A stretch of DNA of 6,360 nucleotides. It comes from Candidatus Azambacteria bacterium. Lineage in GTDB: Bacteria > Patescibacteriota > Minisyncoccia > GWC2-36-17 > M10-OD1-4. The DNA is taken from positions 1-6,360 of the forward strand of contig JACQDS010000089.1 of NCBI GenBank assembly GCA_016200995.1, read 5' to 3'. Positions 1-5,860 of the stretch are shown one piece after another (position 1 is the first letter of the stretch; the number at the start of each line of letters is the position of its first letter). The notes under the pieces were generated by a model. It saw only the letters and a program-made list of their open reading frames with translations, had not been told where the DNA came from and did no database searches. A program made the position numbers and the translations under genes.

Positions 1-312
1 GAGTCGGATATTGAGGCGGCAAAAAGGGAATTTGAAGAGGAGACCGGAATTTCAGAATATGAAATTCCGGATGAAAAAAATTTCTTCATTGAAGAGTATT
101 TTTTTAAAAAAGAGAACGACATTGTCTATAAAACTGTGAAATATTTTATCGCTTTTACAAAGAACAAAAACGTCAATATGCAAATGTCCGAGGTCGCCGA
201 TTTTAAATGGCTGCCGTATGAAGAGGCCGTCAGCCAGCTGACATTTCATGAGGGCAAGGATATCGCCAAAAAAGCGAATGAATTTTTAAAACAGCTTAGC
301 CTGATTCTTTAA
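1..312 (+). CDS. Nudix hydrolase, C-terminal part (5' end cut by window edge)
   Basis: Frame 1 is open from the first base to a TAA at 310-312, giving 103 visible residues. The visible part begins at the first Glu of the Nudix box (G-x5-E-x7-REUxEExGU): E1, then R9-E10-F11-E12-E13-E14-T15-G16-I17 fits exactly, including the metal-binding glutamates. Nudix enzymes hydrolyse nucleoside diphosphates linked to another group, using Mg2+. The C-terminal pattern DFKWLPYEEAVSQLTF followed by a charged helix resembles diadenosine tetraphosphate (Ap4A) hydrolase-type and related small cytosolic Nudix proteins, but the substrate cannot be fixed from this fragment. The N-terminal strand region and the Gly of the box lie outside the window. 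No terminator with a T-run follows. The gene is separated from hpf by a large palindrome, so co-transcription with hpf is uncertain. The Nudix family call is firm; the Ap4A specificity is only a guess. Confidence 0.9.
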   Translation, partial: ESDIEAAKREFEEETGISEYEIPDEKNFFIEEYFFKKENDIVYKTVKYFIAFTKNKNVNMQMSEVADFKWLPYEEAVSQLTFHEGKDIAKKANEFLKQLSLIL

Positions 313-326
313 ATACATATATGATT

Positions 327-341
327 CGCTAAAACTTAGCG
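327..341. other. Small perfect hairpin downstream of Nudix gene
   Basis: CGCTAA (327-332) and TTAGCG (336-341) pair around the loop AAC, 14 bases after the Nudix stop codon. No T-run follows on either strand, so it is not a canonical intrinsic terminator. It may be a 3'-end stabilising stem or an outer part of the palindromic element beginning at 353. The heptamer TAGCGCG at 337-343, which overlaps the hairpin's right arm, recurs directly at 491-497, next to the right arm of that palindrome. Confidence 0.4.
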
Positions 342-352
342 CGCCAAACACA

Positions 353-527
353 AAACACTCAGCATAACCCCGCTTTTTAAAACCATTCCGGAAGCCGAGC
401 GGGCATGGTGCCGCAAACGGCAAAGGGAGGCGATTAAAAGAACCGTCCTTGCCGTTCGGCTGAGCTCAGTCGAAGCCCAGGGGAATTTGATAGCGCGTTT
501 TAAAAAGCAGAGTTATGCTGAGTGTTT
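353..527. repeat. Large palindromic element (30-bp inverted arms, structured GC-rich core)
   Basis: The left arm 353-382 (starting AAACACTCAGCATAAC) is the reverse complement of the right arm 498-527 at 28 of 30 positions. Both mismatches are C opposite A on the plus strand, which become G opposite U in a minus-strand RNA, so the full stem could form only in that RNA. The 115-base interior is GC-rich and contains nested pairing: 393-397 with 457-461 (AGCCG/CGGCT) and 416-423 with 449-456 (AACGGCAA/TTGCCGTT). It also contains the palindromes TTCCGGAA (386-393) and CTGAGCTCAG (460-469). There is no open reading frame of note in the interior. TACATAT occurs at 314-320 and 534-540 and could be a target duplication, though a 7-mer match in AT-rich DNA is weak evidence. 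The overall form fits a MITE- or REP-like palindromic element; a structured RNA is the alternative. Confidence 0.75.
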
Positions 528-542
528 GACGAGTACATATGT

Positions 543-571
543 TTTACAAATAAGCGTTTTTGGAGTAATAT
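543..571 (+). promoter_or_regulatory. Probable sigma-70-type promoter for hpf
   Basis: TTTACA (543-548; 5 of 6 to TTGACA) is followed after exactly 17 bases by TAATAT (566-571; 4 of 6 to TATAAT). The predicted transcript would start near 578 and have a leader of about 24 bases with no Shine-Dalgarno sequence. A second possible -10, TAGAAT at 581-586 (5 of 6), has only a poor -35 and would give an almost leaderless message. The -35 box lies just outside the right end of the palindromic element. Confidence 0.5.
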
Positions 572-601
572 TAAAATATATAGAATAATTAATTCAATTT
601 T

Positions 602-1009
602 ATGAGAATAGATATAAAAGCGACAAATTTGGAATTAACACCTTCAATAAGCGCATATATAAACGAAAAAGTCGGCTCTTTGGAGAAATTTATAAATGTT
701 TCAGAGGATTTTAAAAGCGGAGAAAGCGCTCCAGTGGAGGCCTTTGTGGAGATAGCCAGAACGACGAAGCATCACAAGCACGGCGATGTTTACAGGGCGG
801 AGATAAATTTAAAGATCAAAGGCGAGCTTCTAAGGGCCGAGCACAGCGATTGGGATATGCGTGTGGCGCTTGATGCGGCAAAAGACTTAATGGAGAGACA
901 GCTGACGGAAGGCAAAAGCAAAAAGCAGACTGTAGATAAAAAAGGAGCAAGGCTAATGAAGAGGCTTATGTCTATCTCTCCGATGGCGTGGTTTACCAAG
1001 GAAAAGTAG
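602..1009 (+). CDS. hpf: Ribosome hibernation promoting factor, short form (HPF/RaiA family)
   Basis: This 135-residue protein matches the HPF/RaiA (sigma-54 modulation protein) family. It starts MRIDIKATNLELTPSISAYI, the usual first strand and helix. It then has the second-strand region EAFVEIARTTKHHKHGDVYRA (about 47-66) and the conserved ELLRAEHSDWDMRVALDAAKDLMERQL (about 75-101). Family members bind the 30S decoding region in stationary phase and block translation. At 135 residues it lacks the roughly 60-residue dimerisation domain of long HPF, so it is a short form. It has a distinctive basic tail (about 102-135) ending in LMKRLMSISPMAWFTKEK that I cannot match to a known domain. The start is the ATG at 602; no Shine-Dalgarno sequence precedes it, only an A/T-rich leader. 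The gene ends in tandem stops, TAG then TAA (1007-1012). An hpf-secA order is also found in Bacillus-type genomes, which supports the call. Confidence 0.93.
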   Translation: MRIDIKATNLELTPSISAYINEKVGSLEKFINVSEDFKSGESAPVEAFVEIARTTKHHKHGDVYRAEINLKIKGELLRAEHSDWDMRVALDAAKDLMERQLTEGKSKKQTVDKKGARLMKRLMSISPMAWFTKEK

Positions 1010-1022
1010 TAATGAATTTATA

Positions 1023-1118
1023 AAAACAAATACAAAGCTCTTTCTGGCGTGTTAACGGAAGCGCAGTCAGCCGAAGGCTGGCGTGAGCGCACAGAAGAAA
1101 GAGCTTTGTATTTGTTTT
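1023..1118. repeat. Perfect 23-bp inverted repeat with inner GC-rich hairpin between hpf and secA
   Basis: Arm 1023-1045 is the exact reverse complement of arm 1096-1118 (23 of 23), around a 50-base loop. The loop carries its own stem: 1066-1072 pairs with 1076-1082 (GTCAGCC/GGCTGGC, one G-T wobble) across the triloop GAA. Outside that, GCGC at 1061-1064 faces GCGC at 1087-1090. CTGGCGTG is directly repeated at 1044-1051 and 1078-1085. The arms are AT-rich and the core GC-rich, a layout similar to the element at 353-527 though the arms are unrelated in sequence. The structure ends 24 bases before the secA ATG. It could be a small palindromic mobile element, an RNA stem controlling secA, or a processing site. 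It is not a typical terminator, because only a broken T-rich stretch (TTTTATTTAATA) follows the GC part. Confidence 0.8.
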
Positions 1119-1142
1119 ATTTAATATAAAAAATAAAGAAAA

Positions 1143-3794
1143 ATGTTTTCAATTTTCGGAGATAAGAATAAGCGGGCTGTTAAAAAGCTCCAAATTATCG
1201 TTGACAAGATAAACTTTCTTGAAAAGGAGTTTGGCGGTTTTTTGGTTGACGACTTGAGAAGAAAAACCTTGGAGTTCAAAGAAAGGCTGAAAAAAGGCGA
1301 AACGCTTGATGATATTTTGCCTGAGGCCTTTGCCGCCGTTAGAAGATCGGCGCAATTAACCCTTGGAATGAGGCATTACGATGTTCAGCTTATAGGCGGA
1401 ATGGTTTTGCATCAAGGCAAGATCGCCGAAATGAAAACAGGAGAAGGAAAGACGCTTGTCGCCACTTTACCGGCGTATCTTAACGCTTTGGCGGGAAATG
1501 GCGTGCATATAGTCACCGTCAACGACTATTTGGCGAAAAGAGACGCATCTTGGATGGGGCAGGTTTACGACGCTCTCGGGCTTTCCGTTGGCTGTGTCAA
1601 TCACGGCGTTTCGTATCTTTATTCTCATCCGGCATCGCGCGAAGCGGAGCTTGATAAAGAGCGCGACGAAGACGGAAGCTTTAAAGTGGCGGATGAATTT
1701 TTAAGATCTTGCTCAAGAAAAGAGGCTTATGCCGCTGACCTGACCTTTTGCACGAACAACGAGCTTGGTTTTGACTATTTGAGAGACAATATGGCGCCTT
1801 CGGAAGAGGAGGTTGCCGGCCGAGGAACGCATTTTGCGATAGTTGATGAAGTTGACTCTATTTTGATAGACGAAGCAAGAACTCCGCTGATAATCTCCGC
1901 CCCGCATGAAGACTCCACCGGGCTTTACGCGCAGTTTGCAAAAATAATTCCGCACTTAAAAGAGAACGAGCATTTTAATATTGATGAAAAGATGCGAGCG
2001 GTGACTTTGACAGAAACCGGCATAGACAAAGTTGAAAGCCTGCTTGGCATAGGAAATATTTATGATACAAGCATCTCCGGAAGTTCCGGTTTAAGATATG
2101 TACACCATCTTGAGCAGGCTTTAAGAGCGCACGCGCTTTTTAAAAAAGACAAGGATTATGTCGTGAAGGCCGGAGAGGTTATCATCGTTGATGAATTTAC
2201 CGGCAGGCTGATGCCCGGAAGAAGATATTCCGAAGGGCTTCATCAGGCGATAGAAGCAAAGGAGGGTGTGATGGTGCAGAGGGAGTCAAGAACACTCGCC
2301 TCGATCACATTTCAAAATTATTTCAGGCTTTACAAAAAGCTTTCCGGAATGTCCGGAACGGCCGACACATCGGAGGAGGAGTTTATTAAGGTTTTTGGAG
2401 TTGATGTTGTGAAAGTTCCTTCAAACAAGCCAAGCGCAAGGCAGGATTTTCAAGATCTGGTCTACAAAAACGAAAAAGGCAAGTTTAAAGCTTTGATAGA
2501 GGAGATCAAAAAATTAAATGAAACCGGACGGCCTGCGCTTGTCGGCACAGTTTCAATTGAGAAAAATGAATATCTTTCGGAGCTTCTCAACAAAGAAGGG
2601 ATAAAGCACGAAGTTTTAAACGCCAAAAACCACCAAAGGGAAGGCGAGATAATCGCGCAAGCCGGAAAGTTCGGCGCTGTCACTATTGCGACAAATATGG
2701 CCGGCCGAGGGGTTGATATCATATTAGGTGGTAGCCCTTACAACGAAGCGGAGGCAAAAAGAGTGAGAGAGCTTGGCGGGCTCGCGGTGTTTGGCACGGA
2801 AAGGCATGAGTCAAGAAGGATAGACAACCAGTTGAGAGGCAGAGCCGGCAGGCAAGGCGACCCGGGCTCTTCGCAGTTTTTGATTTCTATGGACGATGAG
2901 CTTATGAGAATATTCGGAGCTCAGAAGATAAAATCAATGATGGATACTTTGGGAGTTCCCGATGACCAGCCTATCAAAAACCCGATAATCACAAGATCAA
3001 TAGAATCCGCTCAGAAAAAGGTGGAGGGTTTTAACTTTGATTCAAGAAATTATGTCTTGCAGTATGACGAAGTGATGAATAGGCAAAGGGAGGCGGTCTA
3101 TTCCGTCAGGAGGGATATTTTAAAAGCAAAAGAGACAAAGGAAAAGGTTTTGGAGTATATAGACAAAGAGCTTGGAGATATGGTAAGCGCGCACACACAA
3201 GATGAATATTCCGAAAAATGGAATTTAAAAGAGATATTTGAAGATGTAAGATCAATAATGCCGGCCGGCGAAGATCTGCTTTTTAAGATCGAGGAATTTT
3301 CAAAAGCCCACATATCTCCGCGAGAGAGGAGAGAAAAGGTGGAAAAATATCTGAAAGATGTAGCAAGAGAGCTTTATGAAAAAAAAGAGAATGAGCTTGG
3401 CAGCGCGGTGATGAGGCAAGCGGAAAAAGCGATAATGCTAAGAAGCATTGATGCTCTTTGGATGGATCACTTGGAGGGGATAGATTACTTGAAAGATTCG
3501 GTCAGGCTGAGAGCTTACGGCCAGAAAGATCCGCTCGTGGAGTTTAAAAATGAGTCGCACATTATGTTTGAGGGACTTTTGGGCGCCATAGGCAATAATA
3601 TAGCAAACACAATATACAAGATCGGCCCGATAACGCAAGTAAGAACAGAGACGCCAAAAAATATATCTTTAAGCGGTGGCGGGATCCAAGAGAGCGGCAA
3701 GCCGGCAGGCGCCGCAAAAAGCCAAAAAGTTGAAAGAAACGACCCATGCCCGTGCGGCAGTGGCAAAAAATACAAAAAATGCCATGGAAAATAA
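1143..3794 (+). CDS. secA: Preprotein translocase ATPase subunit SecA
   Basis: This is a full-length 883-residue SecA, the cytosolic motor that pushes preproteins through SecYEG using ATP. Landmarks in order: [26 protein letters not shown] (73-97); Walker A TGEGKT (99-104); [10 protein letters not shown] (125-134); [16 protein letters not shown] (235-250), holding the Walker [34 protein letters not shown] (348-376) in the preprotein cross-linking domain region; SGMSGTA (401-407); [15 protein letters not shown] (516-530); [21 protein letters not shown] (559-579) in the second motor domain; and [32 protein letters not shown] (771-802) in the scaffold region. The C-terminus has the zinc-binding SEC-C motif with C869, C871, C880 and H881. 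Residues about 155-192 form a charged insertion before [14 protein letters not shown] that most SecA proteins lack. The start is the ATG at 1143, after an A-rich leader without a Shine-Dalgarno sequence. The next gene overlaps its 3' end. Confidence 0.98.
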   Translation: MFSIFGDKNKRAVKKLQIIVDKINFLEKEFGGFLVDDLRRKTLEFKERLKKGETLDDILPEAFAAVRRSAQLTLGMRHYDVQLIGGMVLHQGKIAEMKTGEGKTLVATLPAYLNALAGNGVHIVTVNDYLAKRDASWMGQVYDALGLSVGCVNHGVSYLYSHPASREAELDKERDEDGSFKVADEFLRSCSRKEAYAADLTFCTNNELGFDYLRDNMAPSEEEVAGRGTHFAIVDEVDSILIDEARTPLIISAPHEDSTGLYAQFAKIIPHLKENEHFNIDEKMRAVTLTETGIDKVESLLGIGNIYDTSISGSSGLRYVHHLEQALRAHALFKKDKDYVVKAGEVIIVDEFTGRLMPGRRYSEGLHQAIEAKEGVMVQRESRTLASITFQNYFRLYKKLSGMSGTADTSEEEFIKVFGVDVVKVPSNKPSARQDFQDLVYKNEKGKFKALIEEIKKLNETGRPALVGTVSIEKNEYLSELLNKEGIKHEVLNAKNHQREGEIIAQAGKFGAVTIATNMAGRGVDIILGGSPYNEAEAKRVRELGGLAVFGTERHESRRIDNQLRGRAGRQGDPGSSQFLISMDDELMRIFGAQKIKSMMDTLGVPDDQPIKNPIITRSIESAQKKVEGFNFDSRNYVLQYDEVMNRQREAVYSVRRDILKAKETKEKVLEYIDKELGDMVSAHTQDEYSEKWNLKEIFEDVRSIMPAGEDLLFKIEEFSKAHISPRERREKVEKYLKDVARELYEKKENELGSAVMRQAEKAIMLRSIDALWMDHLEGIDYLKDSVRLRAYGQKDPLVEFKNESHIMFEGLLGAIGNNIANTIYKIGPITQVRTETPKNISLSGGGIQESGKPAGAAKSQKVERNDPCPCGSGKKYKKCHGK

Positions 3795-3996
3795 ACTTAA
3801 ATTAGGAATATACAAGCATTACAAAGAAAATAAATATGAGGTTATTGGAGTTGCAAAACACAGTGAAACTGGAGAGGAATTAGTAGTGTATAGAGCTTTG
3901 TATGGCGAGTTTGGATTGTGGGCGCGTCCGCTGAAAATGTTTTTGGAGAATGTGGAAGTTGGCGGTAAAACGATTCCTCGTTTCAAGAAAATATAA
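3784..3996 (+). CDS. DUF1653 family protein
   Basis: This 70-residue protein matches DUF1653 over nearly its whole length: [20 protein letters not shown], then [20 protein letters not shown], then [13 protein letters not shown] and PRFKKI. These fit the family pattern GxYxHYKGxxYEVxGxAxHSETxEExVVYxxLY...WxRPxxMF. The function is unknown; it is a small, soluble, probably single-domain protein. The start chosen is the ATG at 3784, which lies inside the last codons of secA and gives an 11-base overlap. An upstream in-frame ATG at 3676 would add 36 residues encoded by the secA tail in another frame, with no family similarity, so it was not used. The overlap suggests translational coupling and a shared transcript with secA. 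A terminator hairpin begins at the stop codon. Confidence 0.9.
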   Translation: MENKLKLGIYKHYKENKYEVIGVAKHSETGEELVVYRALYGEFGLWARPLKMFLENVEVGGKTIPRFKKI

Positions 3997-4024
3997 AAAC
4001 TCCCGATCCTCTCGGGAGTTTTTT
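3996..4024. terminator. Bidirectional intrinsic terminator between convergent genes
   Basis: An 11-bp stem pairs 3996-4006 with 4012-4022 around the loop TCCTC; its GC-rich part is CTCCCGA/TCGGGAG. On the plus strand it is followed by a run of T (4019-4024) and more T-rich DNA, ending the secA-DUF1653 transcript. On the minus strand the mirrored A-run gives TTTT just after the stem, so it can also end the DUF2892 transcript, whose stop codon is at 4027-4029. Confidence 0.92.
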
Positions 4025-4026
4025 CT

Positions 4027-4287
4027 TTATTTTTCACCGGGTTTTTTCCAGCTCTCTATGGAAGGTCCGTCATCTTTTGAGTCGTCATCGCCGGCGCCAT
4101 CGTCAACCTTTCCGCAGGTGTTAAGTCCTAAAGTTTTTGATATAGGGCAGAAGCCGGCAAGAGAGGTGAGTATTAAAATAGCGGCCAAAGCATACCACCA
4201 AGGGTTGTATGTGTAACCGACCCATAAAAAGACCAAACCGAGGATGAATCTTATCATTCGTTCGGTTTTTCCTACGTTGCACATCAT
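4027..4287 (-). CDS. DUF2892 (YgaP-type transmembrane domain) membrane protein
   Basis: This 86-residue protein has the DUF2892 signature: an N-terminal MCNVGKTERMIRFILGL, matching the family's NVGxxDRxIR start; two hydrophobic segments (about 12-25 and 30-45) separated by a short aromatic turn YNPWW; then AGFCPISKTLGLNTC (44-58). Cys47 in the CP pair and Cys58 are the family's usual cysteines. The domain also forms the membrane part of the rhodanese protein YgaP and is common as a stand-alone inner-membrane protein of unclear role. After residue 60 there is a hydrophilic tail rich in Asp and Gly (KVDDGAGDDDSKDDG) ending in KPGEK, longer than in many members. Two consecutive ATG codons (4287 and 4284) could start it; no Shine-Dalgarno sequence is visible. 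It is divergent from zwf and convergent with DUF1653. Confidence 0.88.
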   Translation of the reverse strand: MMCNVGKTERMIRFILGLVFLWVGYTYNPWWYALAAILILTSLAGFCPISKTLGLNTCGKVDDGAGDDDSKDDGPSIESWKKPGEK

Positions 4288-4338
4288 AAATTTATATGTT
4301 AATTATAATGTCAAAGCTCTTTATTTAAGCTTTATTTT

Positions 4339-4368
4339 ATTATATCATAATAAGGTTATATTTGTTAA
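4339..4368 (-). promoter_or_regulatory. Probable promoter for the DUF2892 gene
   Basis: Read on the minus strand, TTAACA (4368-4363, 5 of 6 to TTGACA) is followed after 18 bases by a perfect TATAAT (4344-4339). Transcription would start near 4332, giving a leader of about 45 bases. The promoter overlaps the region just upstream of zwf, so divergent transcription could be mutually exclusive. I see no comparably good plus-strand promoter for zwf; CATAAT at 4346-4351 is a possible -10 with a weak -35. Confidence 0.45.
4351..4355 (+). promoter_or_regulatory. Possible Shine-Dalgarno (TAAGG) that would favour a TTG start for zwf
   Basis: TAAGG ends 6 bases before an in-frame TTG at 4362-4364, good spacing for a ribosome binding site. 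The ATG at 4380 has no such site. Using the TTG would add six residues (MLTVKL) to G6PDH. As the other starts in the window also lack Shine-Dalgarno sequences, the ATG was kept as the primary call, but the TTG is a real alternative. Confidence 0.35.
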
Positions 4369-4379
4369 CAGTAAAACTT

Positions 4380-5807
4380 ATGGAAAATATCAAAGTTAAC
4401 ACGCCTACCGTAGTGGTGGTTTTTGGAGCCAGAGGCGACCTTGGCAGAAGGAAGCTTTTTCCGGCCTTTTTTGACCTTTATTCAAAGGGAATCTTGCCGG
4501 ACAAATTCAAGCTGCTTGGCGTTTCCAGAGCCGGAATATCAAAAGGCGAGTTTGAGGAAGTGGTGAAAAATTCAATATCGGAGTTTTACAAAGGCGAAGC
4601 AAGAAGCGAAAAGCTCGCCGGTTTTGCCGGGCTCTCGGATTATCTTTGCGGAACATTTGAGGATTTTGAGATGTACAAAAAAATATCGGAAGAGCTTTTG
4701 AATATGGACAGAGAGTTCGGCGTCTGCTCAAACAAGCTTTTTTATCTTGCCGTTCCGCCGAAAAACTATGAAACGATATTGAAAAATCTGGACAGGTCGG
4801 GCTTAACTATCCCTTGCAGTGGCGCAGAGGGATGGACAAGAGTTTTGATAGAAAAGCCTTTCGGTTCGGATCTAAAAACCGCAAAATCCCTGGACAGGCT
4901 TTTGGGCGAGCTGTTTCACGAGGAGCAGATCTTCAGAATAGACCACTATTTGGCGAAAGAGACCATCCAAAATATTTTAACTTTCAGGTTCACAAATACT
5001 CTTTTTGAGCCGATCTGGAATAATAAATATATAGAGAAGGTTGAGATAAGTCTTTTTGAAAAGCTTGATGTCTCCGAAAGAGGGGGATTTTACGACGGCA
5101 TAGGCGCTTTGCGGGATGTCGGCCAAAACCATATTTTGCAGATCTTGGCATCTATTGCTATGGAAAATCCAAAGGAGCTCAACGCAAAAAATATCAGAGC
5201 GAAAAGAGCGAAGGTTCTTTCGGAGCTTAAGTCAATCTCAAAAAAAGAGATGCAAAATTCCGTCGTTAAAGGTCAGTATGAGGGATACTTAGATGAGAAG
5301 GGTGTCGCGGAAGATTCAAAAACCGAGACATATTTTAAGCTTAAAGCTTTTTTAAAAAACAAAAGATGGAAAGGGGTGCCGTTTATTTTGGAGAGTGGAA
5401 AGGCGCTTGCGGAATCCAAAATAGAAGCAAAGGTGTTTTTCAAAGAAAAGAAGCCGTGTTTTTGCGCCGCTCCGCACGAAAAGCATGTTCATCAAAATAT
5501 TCTGACATTTAAAATTCAGCCCGATGAGTCAATTATGCTTCAGTTTTACGTTAAAAAGCCGAGCCTAACTATGGACTACACAGAGCAGGATCTGACTTTT
5601 AAATACGGTGGAGATGCCTTGGGCAATGTTATGCCGGATGCGTACGAGAAGATACTTTTTGACTGCATAGTTGGCGATCAGACTTTGTTTACCAGCACGA
5701 AAGAGGTAATGTTTTCTTGGAAGTTCATTACAGCAATACTAGAGGTATGGCAGAATGAAGAACCGAAGATCTATCAAAAGGGAAGCGAGGGTCCGGATGC
5801 TTCATAG
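4380..5807 (+). CDS. zwf: Glucose-6-phosphate 1-dehydrogenase
   Basis: This 475-residue enzyme oxidises glucose 6-phosphate to 6-phosphogluconolactone with NAD(P)+, the first step of the oxidative pentose phosphate pathway. Landmarks: Rossmann loop VVVVFGARGDLGRRK (11-25); FYLAVPP (121-127); IEKPFG (157-162); active-site signature RIDHYLAKE (186-194, usually RIDHYLGKE); DVGQNH (246-251), with His251 as the expected catalytic base; AMENP (260-264); KGVPFILESGKAL (331-343); and GDQTLFTSTKEV near the end (432-443). Its length is close to the usual 480-500. Odd points: Arg18 replaces the usual small residue in GA-S/T-GDL, and Glu338 and Ser346 sit where basic residues are normal. The start is the ATG at 4380; a TTG at 4362 behind a TAAGG is the alternative. 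No gene for 6-phosphogluconolactonase or 6-phosphogluconate dehydrogenase is in view. The family call is firm; cofactor preference is unknown. Confidence 0.96.
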   Translation: MENIKVNTPTVVVVFGARGDLGRRKLFPAFFDLYSKGILPDKFKLLGVSRAGISKGEFEEVVKNSISEFYKGEARSEKLAGFAGLSDYLCGTFEDFEMYKKISEELLNMDREFGVCSNKLFYLAVPPKNYETILKNLDRSGLTIPCSGAEGWTRVLIEKPFGSDLKTAKSLDRLLGELFHEEQIFRIDHYLAKETIQNILTFRFTNTLFEPIWNNKYIEKVEISLFEKLDVSERGGFYDGIGALRDVGQNHILQILASIAMENPKELNAKNIRAKRAKVLSELKSISKKEMQNSVVKGQYEGYLDEKGVAEDSKTETYFKLKAFLKNKRWKGVPFILESGKALAESKIEAKVFFKEKKPCFCAAPHEKHVHQNILTFKIQPDESIMLQFYVKKPSLTMDYTEQDLTFKYGGDALGNVMPDAYEKILFDCIVGDQTLFTSTKEVMFSWKFITAILEVWQNEEPKIYQKGSEGPDAS

Positions 5808-5832
5808 ACATTTTTTAAAAAAGTGATATTAT
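5805..5832 (+). promoter_or_regulatory. Probable extended -10 promoter for the downstream hypothetical gene
   Basis: TAGACA (5805-5810, 4 of 6 to TTGACA) overlaps the zwf stop codon and is followed after 16 bases by TATTAT (5827-5832, 5 of 6). The bases TGA just before it (5824-5826) make an extended -10 of the TGn type. The spacer includes the palindrome TTTTTTAAAAAA (5811-5822). Transcription would begin near 5839, about 22 bases before the ATG. No terminator separates zwf from this gene, so read-through is also possible. Confidence 0.45.
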
Positions 5833-5860
5833 ACAAAAAGCAAGCATTAAATAAAAATAT

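Noticed and set aside
353..527. CRISPR array or riboswitch in the Nudix-hpf gap
   Set aside because: There are no regularly spaced direct repeats, only one inverted pair, and no known riboswitch core that I can recognise. The structure also ends before the probable hpf promoter, so it would not be in the hpf leader.
1105..1130. secA promoter within the TTGTAT...TATAAA stretch
   Set aside because: The spacer is only 13-14 bases, too short for a sigma-70 promoter; secA may be read from the hpf promoter or from one I cannot identify.
3676..3783. Extended N-terminus of the DUF1653 reading frame starting at the ATG at 3676
   Set aside because: The extra 36 residues are Lys/Ala-rich out-of-frame reading of the secA linker and zinc motif; the DUF1653 family similarity begins right after the ATG at 3784.
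3950..4216. Plus-strand reading frame of 88 residues across the terminator region
   Set aside because: It runs through the intrinsic terminator and is antisense to the well-supported DUF2892 gene; its product is low-complexity Ser/Pro-rich with no recognisable motif.
4289..4314. Perfect TTGACA on the minus strand (4314-4309) as the DUF2892 promoter
   Set aside because: No acceptable -10 lies 16-18 bases downstream; TATAAA is only 12 bases away and the normal position falls on the start codon. The pair at 4368-4339 is better.
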